Positions 9,385 through 19,900 of a DNA stretch of 64,000 bases are shown one piece after another. The stretch spans positions 2,232,001-2,296,000 of the forward strand of contig NZ_CP038810.1 of NCBI RefSeq assembly GCF_004797125.1, in the 5' to 3' direction. Source of the DNA: Flavobacterium sangjuense (GTDB lineage: Bacteria; Bacteroidota; Bacteroidia; Flavobacteriales; Flavobacteriaceae). The position numbers were made by a program, and so were the translations under genes. How positions within the stretch are numbered: position 1 is the stretch's first letter; every line of letters begins with the position of its first letter. The notes under the pieces are model-generated. The model saw only the letters and a list, made by a program, of their open reading frames with translations. It did no database searches and had not been told where the DNA came from.

Positions 9385-9513
9385 TACAGATGATTTTGTA
9401 TAAAAATAAAAAATAATTCCCTGCCAATTGCGATTTTAACAAATTATATATAAGCCGATGAATTGTATACCTCTAAAAAAAATCGCAAATTTGCAGCACA
9501 AACAAAAATAGTC

Positions 9514-10710
9514 ATGCCAAAAATATCATTGAAAGGTCAAAAAATGCCTGAGTCTCCAATCAGAAAATTGGTTCCTTACGCAGAAATTGCTAAAAAGAAA
9601 GGCCATAAAGTATATCATTTAAACATTGGTCAACCTGATATTAAAACACCTGATGTAGCGTTAAATGCAGTAAAGAATGCAGATATAAAAGTTTTGGAAT
9701 ACAGTCATTCGGCTGGTTTTGAAAGTTACAGAACCAAGCTTTCTGCTTATTATAAATCACACGGATTACCTATTGATGTTGCTGATATAATCATCACAAC
9801 CGGTGGTTCTGAAGCACTGTTGTTTGCTATGGGAAGCACTATGGATGTTGATGATGAGATTATTATCCCCGAACCTTTTTATGCTAATTACAATGGTTTT
9901 TCAACAGCTTCCGGTGTAAAAGTTGTACCTGTAATTTCTACTATCGATGAAGGTTTCGCTTTGCCTCCAATTGCTGCCTTTGAAAAATTAATTACACCAA
10001 AAACAAAAGCTATATTAATTTGCAATCCAGGAAATCCAACCGGTTATTTATATTCAAAAGAAGAAATTTTGCAATTGGCTGAAATCGTAAAAAAGCATGA
10101 TTTATTTCTAATTGCTGATGAAGTCTACAGAGAATTTATTTATGATGAAAATGAAAAGCATTTTTCTGTAATGAATGTTCCCGGTTTAGAAGAAAATGCC
10201 ATCATGATTGATTCTGTTTCTAAAAGATACAGCATGTGTGGTGCCCGAATTGGATGTATTGTTTCTAAAAACAAAGAAGTAATGGCAACGGCTATGAAAT
10301 TTGCGCAGGCTAGATTGAGTCCGCCAACTTACGCCCAAATTGCAAGTGAAGCAGCTTTAGATACACCACAAAGTTATTTTGATGATGTAATTGAAGAATA
10401 CAAAGACAGGAGAGATACCTTGATTGCCGAATTGCAAAAAATTGAAGGCGTAAAAGTAGCAACACCAAAAGGAGCATTTTATTGCATTGCGCAGCTACCT
10501 GTAAAAAATGCTGACAATTTTGCCCAATGGCTTTTAGAGTCTTATGACAATAATAAAGAAACGGTAATGGTTGCACCAGCAGCCGGTTTTTATTCAACAC
10601 CGAATGTTGGTTTAAATGAAGTCCGAATTGCTTATGTCCTTAAAAAAGACGATTTGATTCGCTCTGTTGCTATTCTCAAAGATGCTTTGGAAGTTTATAA
10701 TAAAAAATAA
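9514..10710 (+). CDS. Class I/II pyridoxal-phosphate aminotransferase
   Basis: A fold type I PLP enzyme of about 398 residues, in the aspartate/aromatic aminotransferase group. Motifs seen are LNIGQPDIKTPD near the N-terminus, TTGGSEALLFAMG (cofactor phosphate loop), NPGNPTGY, ADEVYREF (pyridine-nitrogen aspartate), SVSKRYSMCGARIG (PLP lysine) and NEVRIAY (carboxylate-binding arginine). I place the start at the ATG at 9514 (MPKISLKGQKMPESP). The longer frame from 9463 crosses a -7-like AAATTTG sequence and adds a basic stretch not expected in the family. Exact substrates cannot be told from sequence. It ends in an intrinsic terminator. Confidence 0.9.
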   Translation: MPKISLKGQKMPESPIRKLVPYAEIAKKKGHKVYHLNIGQPDIKTPDVALNAVKNADIKVLEYSHSAGFESYRTKLSAYYKSHGLPIDVADIIITTGGSEALLFAMGSTMDVDDEIIIPEPFYANYNGFSTASGVKVVPVISTIDEGFALPPIAAFEKLITPKTKAILICNPGNPTGYLYSKEEILQLAEIVKKHDLFLIADEVYREFIYDENEKHFSVMNVPGLEENAIMIDSVSKRYSMCGARIGCIVSKNKEVMATAMKFAQARLSPPTYAQIASEAALDTPQSYFDDVIEEYKDRRDTLIAELQKIEGVKVATPKGAFYCIAQLPVKNADNFAQWLLESYDNNKETVMVAPAAGFYSTPNVGLNEVRIAYVLKKDDLIRSVAILKDALEVYNKK

Positions 10711-10730
10711 TTTCTCAAATTATAGTAATA

Positions 10731-10766
10731 AAAAATCCTGTCTTGTTTAAACGAGACGGGATTTTT
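10731..10766 (+). terminator. Terminator of the aminotransferase gene
   Basis: AAAAATCC-TGTCT pairs with AGACGGGATTTTT, followed by more T residues. Confidence 0.8.
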
Positions 10767-10777
10767 CTTTTTTTAGA

Positions 10778-10855
10778 AGCGGCACTCCGCATATCTTTAC
10801 ACTACTGCTCCCGCTATCCGCGCTACAAGGTAGCCAGCTGCTATCGGGGCTATAA
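10778..10855. repeat. Dispersed palindromic repeat, copy 2 (inverted)
   Basis: Read on the minus strand it begins ATAGCCCCGATAGCAG, has a GGCTACCTTGTAGC hairpin, then GCGGATAGCGGGAGCAG. It matches the order and ends of copy 1 at 7377. It lies between two terminators, with no gene. Confidence 0.6.
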
Positions 10856-10877
10856 TCACGAATTGTTTTTCTATCAC

Positions 10878-10912
10878 ATAAAAAAAGCCCTGGCTAAACC
10901 AGGGCTTTTAAC
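10878..10912 (-). terminator. Terminator of the giant surface-protein gene
   Basis: GCCCTGG-ctaaa-CCAGGGC is flanked by A and T runs. On the minus strand it follows the stop codon at 10946. Confidence 0.85.
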
Positions 10913-10945
10913 TTATAATTTATAACTCATAATTCATAACTCAAA

Positions 10946-13900
10946 CTATCGCTTCATAGCGAAGTGTGACTTAAATTGTTTTATCACGCCGCCTTCCACA
11001 AAATCAACCGTAAACCAGTAATCATCCGATGGTAACAGATGCCCGTTATACGTTCCATTCCAACCTTGTCCTGTCGGACTGATTTGTTTGAGCAGTTTGC
11101 CATAACGGTCAAAAATGAAGATTTTTGCAGATTCATCCAATCCAACAACATTCCATGTATCATGGATTCCATCGCCATTCGGAGTAAAGTAATGAGGATA
11201 ATCAATGATATAAACCTCGTTTATAATTAACTCCTCACAACTGTATGCTATGTCACCTTTGGCATCCCAAACATGGATGATGTGTGTGCCCATGCTGACA
11301 CCTTCAAACACATTGCTATCCTGTCTCGGTCCGTCATCCAAACTGTACTGATAATCCGGTGCGCCATAACCTTCTACAGTCACAGTAATAATTTGTGACG
11401 AACTAAAGGCGCCCGTTACCGTGTATCCTACTGTTCCTGCCGCTATAACTGCCTGTCCTGATTGTACCACAGGGAAAGATGCCGATGTAGTCTGGCATGC
11501 CAGTGGACTGGCACTGGTAACCCTTACCGTATACTCTCTGGTGGCTCCTGCTACTGCCGGTGTGTCAACGGTATATGTTGGTCCCGTTGCTCCCGGTATT
11601 GGTGTCGTAGATGCATCTTCAAACCATTCATAAGTATAGTTGTTTGGATTCACAACACCACTGTTCAGCGTAAGTGGTCTTACCACCTGATTCGTAATAA
11701 AGTCAACACAGATAGTCGTTACATTATTTGCTGTATTTATAACCGGATTTGGATAACGCTCCACTTTAATATCTATTGTAGTGATAGCATAACATACCGG
11801 AGTAATCAGATTGCTGCTGTTCTCTACCTTAACCCAAATCGTATCGGTATCCGCATCGGTTTGATACGCCTGTGCCTGTGCCAGAGTCAAGGCATTGGTT
11901 CCTGCTACTGCATTGGCTAAGCTGGTGTAATAACTAACTATAAATATAGCAGCATCCTGTCCGTCTAATATATCCGCTGCATAACTCGTTAAATCAACAA
12001 GGCCAACCCCATCATACGGATTACCGTCATTATCACATTCGTTAAACTGCTGTGGACCTACAGCTCTGGCATACGCCTCTACTACAAGTGGCAGCACTCC
12101 TGTGTTAACACAACTTGTAGCATTGTTAACCACTCTGACGTAAATATCCTGAGCATTCGGAGTTACATTGGTATAACTGTTCGGTAGTGTCGGAGTCCCT
12201 GCTGTGGCTGCTGCCTGCGATGGGTGATAACTAATGGCATAATCTGCCGGTAATTGAGTAGGGCCTAATATCGCCTCAGCCAAATCAGGATTAGTCAAAT
12301 CAAATACAGCGATGCCATCAGCATTATCATCACATGCTCTGTATGGTGCCAGTGGCTGAACAACAATCGGTAATGGATTTACCGTTAATGCTTGTTCTAC
12401 TATTACATAACAGTTCTCACCTTGGTAGTCTACCCTGTTGTTCTCTACTCTAATCCAAACATTGCCGCCTACTAAAGCTGCTGTGGCCGGAATTAATTCG
12501 CTTACGTTGTCAACGGCATTGTCCCGCGTTGCAAAATAATGGAATGTAAGGTTCGGATCTCCATTTGCTATGTATGCTTCATTAACCGTTAAATCAAACA
12601 CCTCCATCATGTCGCCCGGATTGTTGTCATCACATTTTGGGGCTAATGGTGTTGGGTTTCTATTTGGTGTTGGTATTGGCAACACTCTGATATCTAAAGT
12701 CGTGATGCTTTTACATCCTGCTGTTGTTGTCACTACTACTCCAAGGGTTTGTACCGCAGGATGTGCCGGAACGTTTTGGTAAGCGGTTGGTGTAGTAATA
12801 ACATTGGTGTTATCTTGGGCATCCGTTAGACTTGGATAATACGTTACCGTATACCCTGTTCCCTGATTGATCTCAGTGTTTTTTATGGTTAAATCAAACA
12901 CATGGAACTGATTGTTTGGAGTATCATCGGCATCACAAACACTCAGCGGGGCTGGTGTGGTAAGTAATAACGGGGTATCAATCTCTATTTGGAACGAACC
13001 AACGTTAAAACAACCGGTCGTTTTATGCTCTACCCTAACCCATATTGTTGTACCATCACTAACAATATAGCTGGTATCATTTATAATTGGCGAGTTGCCT
13101 TGTTCTGCTAATAATTGCGTGGTGTAATACTCCACGGTATAATCAGCAGCAGCTCCGGTTTGTTGGGCTAAAACAGCGGCTGTTGTCTGGGTTAAATCTA
13201 CAGTTGTACTGGCACTTTGTGGACTACTGTCCTGATCACATACCGTTATTGGGTCCAGATTTACCGGAGCAATCGGACTTGGGTCAGCATTTAACTCTAT
13301 TGGAAGAACGCTATAACAATGGGTCACATTATCCTCGGCTCTTACATAGAGGATTTGTACAAACGGATCGATACTAAAGTAAGGCACACTTGTATCTATA
13401 TCGTTGTCACCCGAATTCGCATCGTCTATGGTCTCATGGAATGTTATCGTATACGTGGTCATACCATTTAACAATCCTGGTAGTAAAGTCGTTAAATCAA
13501 AATTGGCAAAACCATCCTGATTGGCATCACAAACTGTGTAAGGCGCTGTTGGCGGAATTGGTGTTGGCAATGGCTCCACTCTGATATCCATCGTAGAGAT
13601 TACATAACAGTCTGTGTCAGTATTCGTTATACGGATACCTAACGTCTGAACGTAAATTACAGCGTTAGTGTATTGTAAATTGGTAATGGCATTACTGTTT
13701 GATTGTGCCTCGCCTAAACTCGGATAAAAAGTAACAGCCATACCGGTTTGTCCCAATAATATAGCACTTACCTGTGAGGCTAAATCAAAGGTCTCAAAGC
13801 CTACTGCTCCCGTATAATCACAAAGTGAATACTGCGGATAGTTCGGCTGGGTAGCATTCGGTAACGGATTTACAATTAACTGCAAAGTCACAATATCATA

Positions 13901-16900
13901 ACAACCCGTAGCTGTAGTTTCTACTCTGACATAAATCGTCTGGGTATTAATGGTGCCATTGGTATAACTCGTCGGATTGGTGATGTTACCTGTTCCCAAT
14001 TCTGCTGCTGCCTGAGTGGTGTAAAAAGTTACCGTGTGGGTAAGTGGATTTATAGTACCCAGTATATCAGAAATGGTGCTCGTTAAATCAAAGGTCTCAT
14101 AACCTGCTGCTCCGGTATAATCACATAGCTGATAATCATCAGGCTCGGTAGCAACCGGAGTCGGATCAACAATTAGCTGAAGATTTACATAATTAGCACA
14201 GCCTGTCAGCGTGTAAAATACGCGAACATAAATAGTTTGTGTATTTATGGTAATATTATAATATGGACTTGGCTTTGGATTAGCTCCGGTTTGTGAATCC
14301 GTTAAAGTTTCATGGAAGGTAACAGAAACTCCCGCTGGCAGCGGTGAGCCCGGAGGTGTTCCGGTTATCTCATTAATAGTACTGCTCAAATCAAACACAC
14401 CAAAGCCGTCATTATTCGGATCACAGTAATGTAATGGCAATGGAGTGATTGCCGTCGGTCCCTGAGTCACTCTGAGCAGTTGCGTTGTCGTAGCATAACA
14501 TCCTGTAGCTATGTTCTCTACACGAATGTAAACTGTTTCGTTGTCATTTCCAATGTAAGCTGACGGTGAACCGATTATTGTAGGCGAACCATTCTGTGCA
14601 GCTGCCAAAGTATTGTAATACGTAACAATCATACCCGTAACGCCATTGGTCACTGTGCCTTCGTTTACCGTTAGGTCAAACTCTGCCGTAGTTGACGAAC
14701 CGATGCTGCACTCATTTAAGTCAGGTGCTACAGTTACTGCAGGCAATGGATTTACAATCAAATTAAAGGAACTTGTCGTATTACAGCCTGTAGCATTGTC
14801 TCTTATATTTATCCATATCTGCTGTGGATTGCTCGTGTTTGGATACAAATTAGGCAACGGACTGGTTTGAGTTTGTGCATCGGCTAAAGTCGCATAATAA
14901 GTTACCGTTACTCCGGTTTGTCCATTAGCGATTTCTGTAGTTTTTGTCCCCAAATTAAATACCTCAATTCCATCTCCCGGATTGTTATAATCACACAACT
15001 CATAATCCGTAATTACAGGATTTGGCAGCGGAATTGGGTTGACAATTAAGTGGAAGGATGTCGTTGAGTAACATGCAGCTGCTCCCGCAAAAGAAGCTCT
15101 GACATAGATTATCTGGTCGAATGGATTAAGATTACAGTATGAAGTTGGTGTCGTTATTGTAGTACCGCCAATATCAGCATCTGTTTGTGTTTCGTGATAG
15201 GTAATTACAACTGTTGGGTCTGAAGTTATCTCAGTATTTTTAGTTGTCAAATCAAATCCACAGTAAAAACCGGTATTGTCTAAACTATCATCACAAACTA
15301 CATACGCAGTCGGAGTGTTGATAATTGGTGCTGTGTTTACAGTTACTACCGCAGAACCTGTCTGGGCTTGTGAGCAGGCCGGAGCAGCTGCATCCTGAAC
15401 ACTCACTAAAGCATAAGTGTAAGTTCCTTGTGGTGTCGTTGGAACATTCACCGAAACGCTGTTTCCGCTTGTAGTTGAAACCGGCGGTTGCACTACTGTA
15501 TTAATTGAATACGTGAAAGTATAAGGTGCGGTACCGTTTGCACCGGTAAATATAATTTGCGGCGACGGATCATTCAAACATACCGTTGTAGTTCCGAAAA
15601 TTGTCGCAGTTGGTAATGGGTTTATAGTTACAGTTGCAATGCTGCTAACATTAATACATGGTGCAGTTCCGGTTAAAGTATAGGTAAAGGTTGAAGTGGT
15701 AACTCCAAGAGCTGGCACAAATGTTCCTGCAGCGGCATTGAAAGTTCCTCCTGTTCCTGTGGTTCTTGTCCAAGTTCCTCCGGCTTGTTCACCTGTAATT
15801 AAAGTATACAAATTAATAAGGGCAGCATTATTTTCACAAATGGTTGTCCCTCCATCAGTTCCCGCTATAGGTTGTGGATTAATGGTAATGGTAGCCAAAC
15901 TGCTGTCATTGATACACGGGGCTGTTCCGATTAAAGTATACGTAAAAGTCGAAGTGGTTGCACCAACTGCAGGGGTATATGTTCCGGCTACTCCATTAAA
16001 AGTCCCTCCGGTTCCCGAAGTTTGTGTCCAAACTCCACCTGTTTGTTCTCCGCTTATTAAACTGAATAAATCTACAGCTGTTGTACTGGTTTCGCAGACA
16101 ACTGTGCCTCCGTCAACACCGGCATTAGGTTGTGGATTTATGGTAACAGTAGCTAAACTTGTATCATTAATACATGGTGCTGTTCCGTTTACTGTATAAG
16201 TAAAAGTTGAAGTAGTAGCTCCGGCCGCAGGGGTATATGTTCCGGCTACTGCATTGAAAGTTCCTCCGGTTCCCGAAGTTTGTGTCCAAACTCCACCAGC
16301 CTGCTCACCAGTAATTAAACTGAATAAATTGATGGCTGTAACACTCGTATCACAAACAATAGTTCCACCATCAACACCCGCTGTAGGTTGTGCATTTATA
16401 GTTATTGTAGCCACACTACTGTCAGTTGTACAAGGAGCCGTTCCTGTTACAGTATAAGTAAATGTTGAACTAGTGGCTCCAACTACAGGTGTATAAGTTC
16501 CGGCAGCAGCATTAAAAGTCCCTCCGGTACCTGTTGTTCTTACCCACGTTCCACCAGCTGCTTCGCCAGTAATCAAACTAAATAAGTCTACGGCAACGGT
16601 GCTGTTTTCACAAACAGCAGTACCTCCGTCAACACCAGCTGTAGGTTGTGCATTTATAGTAATAGTAGCTAAACTTGTATCATTAATACATGGAGCTGTT
16701 CCGTTAACTGTATAGGTAAAAGTTGAAGTCGTAGCTCCAACCGCTGGTGTAAATGTACCGGCAGCTGCATTGAAAGTTCCTCCGGTTCCCGAAGTTTGTG
16801 TCCATACTCCACCAGCTACTTCACCTGTGATTAAACTGAATAAGTTAATTGCTGTAACACTCGTCTCACAAACAATAGTTCCGCCATCAACACCGGCTGT

Positions 16901-19900
16901 AGGTTGTGTATTTATAGTTATTGTAGCCACACTGCTGTCAGCTATACAAGGAGCTGTTCCTGTTACGGTATATGTAAATGTTGAAGTAGTTGCACCAACT
17001 GCAGGAGTATATGTACCGGCAGCTGCATTGAAAGTTCCTCCGGTTCCTGTTGTTCTTACCCAGGTTCCACCAGCTGCTTCACCAGTAATTAAACTAAATA
17101 AGTCAACGGCAACAGTGCTGTTTTCGCAAACAGCAGTACCACCATCAACACCGGCTGTAGGTTGTGTATTTATAGTAACAGTAGCTAAACTTGTATCAAT
17201 GATACATGGCGCTGTTCCAGTCAAAGTATAAGTAAACGTTGAAGTAGTAGCCCCAATCGCAGGTGTATATGTCCCTGCTGCGGCATTAAAAGTTCCTCCG
17301 GTTCCCGAAGTTTGTGTCCAAACTCCACCAACCTGCTCACCAGTGATTAAACTGGATAGATTAATTGCCGTAGTACTGGTCTCACAAACAATAGTTCCAC
17401 CATCTGTTCCTGCATTTGGTTGTGCATTAATAGTTATTGTAGCAACACTGCTATCAGTAGTACACGGAGCTGCTCCTGTTACTGTATAAGTGAATGTTGA
17501 AGTAGTGGCTCCAACTGCAGGAGTATAGGTTCCTGCAGCAGCACTGAAAGTTCCTCCGGTTCCTGTTGTTCTTACCCAAGTTCCACCAGCTGCTTCACCA
17601 GTAATTAAACTAAATAAATCTATAGCTGTTGTACTTGTTTCACAAACAACTGTGCCACCGTCAACTCCAGCTGTAGGTTGAACAACAATGCCTACAGAAG
17701 CAATACTCGCATCTGTGATACATGGAGCAACACCTAATATTGTATAGGTAAAGGTTGAACTCGTAGCACCAACTGCCGCAGTATATGTGCCCGCACCGGC
17801 ATTGAAAGTACCTCCTGTTCCTGTGGTTCGTGTCCAAGATCCTCCTGTTTGTTCTCCTGTAATTAAACTAAATAAATCTATAGGTGTCGTGCTCGTTTCG
17901 CAAACAACTGTACCTCCGTCAACACCTGCGTCCGGCTGTGCGCCAAAAGTCACTGTTGCAACGCTACTATCAGGACCACAAGGTGCAATACCCGGTACTG
18001 TATAGGTAAATGTTGAGCTTGTTGCTCCGGCTGAAGGTGTAAATGTACCTGCAGCTGCATTGAACGTTCCACCAGTTCCCGTTGATCTTACCCAAGTTCC
18101 ACCTGCTTGCTCACCTGTTATTAAGCTGAATAAATCTATAGGTGTAGTACTGGTGGCACAGATAACAATCCCTCCATCAGTTCCCGCAGTCGGCCCTGGA
18201 ATGATATTTACAGTAGCAATACTACTATCATTAGCACAAGGAACTACTCCGGTTATCGTATAAGTAAATGTTGATGTTGATGTTCCTGCAGTTGGTGTAA
18301 ATGTTCCTGCAGCTGCATTGAATGTTCCTCCGGTTCCTGTTGTTCTTACCCATGTTCCACCTGTTTGTTCCCCTGTTATTATAGTGAATAAATTAATAGG
18401 TGTAGTATCCCCATCACATATATCGATGCTTCCGTCTGCTCCTGCATTTGACATAGGGCTGACAATGAGATCAAAATCTGTCGTGTAATACGTAGTCGGA
18501 ACAGCATTGCTCTGCATTCGGATGTAAATGGTCTGATTTGTCCCGACAAAAGCATTGATAGGACTTATTTCTGTGCCAGGTACACCGGCATTAGCTGCTG
18601 CCTGAGATGTATAATATGTTATCGTATAATCCGCAGGACTTTCACTGCCTAAAGCAATTGCTGTTTGAGGTGTTAAATTAAAGACCGCAGTTCCACTTCC
18701 TAATGAACTCTCACAGAGAGTCAAATCCGGAACCGGAGATATTGCTCCACAGGAAACTATTAAATTAAAAGGTTTGACAACTGTACATCCATAGGCATTC
18801 AGATAAATTGCCACATAAATAGTTTGTCCTGAACTCACAAAAGCAGTTGGGTTTGTAATCGGATTAGAAACCGTAGCTGCATCAGCAGCACTTAAGTGGT
18901 ATGATATATCATAGTCAACTGGATTTAAAGATCCCAAAATAACACCCGCATTTGTTGTTAAGTCAAAAGTATTTGGACATTGAGTAATATCAACAGGTGA
19001 ATTTGTTAAATCCGGATTTACATTTAGCGTTACTGATGTAGTTGCCGTTTGTGGTACACCGCAAACATTATAAACCGCATTAGCTGTATAGGTTGTGGTA
19101 GCAGTTGGACATACAGTTATATTTGCTCCTGTACCAATTGGTGTTGTTCCCTGTAACCAATTTATAACAACTGGAACCGGTGGCCCTGTTGGTGTAAATC
19201 TCCATGCTTCCGAAGCGGCTGACCAGTTTCCTGTATCTCTTCCAGGAGCAGCAACCCATTGTCCTGGTGTACCACCAATCAAACCTATTGCTCCAGAACC
19301 TGCCCAAGGTGATCCTGCAACTCTTCTTTGAACAAATACTTCAATTATATTTGATACTTCATACAAAACAATCTGAGATGTTTGTAGTCCCGGATTGGTT
19401 GCTGTAGAATTCCATTGTCCCAAATGATAAAAATTAACAATAAGTTTTCTACAAGGATAAGTCCCCTGAAGAACCCAATTGACCTGACGATCTGCAGCCG
19501 CAGGTGGTATAGCCATGTCTGTATCCTGATATACTCCGAAAATTGATTGAGATTGGTTTTGTCCAGATATTGGAACACTTGTCGATGGCCATGGACAAAA
19601 TGACCCAGGTGTCTTTGGTACAAAAGTTAGTAAACCATTGGTTCCTGCGTTACATGAAGTATAATTATTTCCATAAAAACAAAAGTTAAACGGCAAATTA
19701 ATTACATCTGACCAAAAATCATCTCCACCAGTAATAGGAACAACATTATAACTTGGGTCAGTAAAAGGATAAGGGCAATATGGTATCTGACTAGCCGCAT
19801 AAGAACCTGTACCTGGAACATCAGATATGTTTGCCTGTATGTTTCTACATTCCCCTGTTGTGCATAAAGTCAAATCTAATGGTAAACTTGTTGGTCCCGG

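Noticed and set aside
9463..9513. N-terminal extension of the aminotransferase
   Set aside because: Basic, not conserved in the family, and overlaps promoter-like AAATTTG sequence; ATG 9514 fits better.
15696..18263. Long plus-strand open frames opposite the giant gene (for example 15696-16199, 16770-17231)
   Set aside because: They repeat with the 258-bp unit and arise because the repeated coding strand has no stops in the antisense frame. They lack start signals and protein-like composition.
15616..18453. Regular repeats that could suggest a CRISPR-like or satellite array
   Set aside because: Units are 258 bp, contiguous, without spacers, and keep the minus-strand reading frame, so they are protein-coding.
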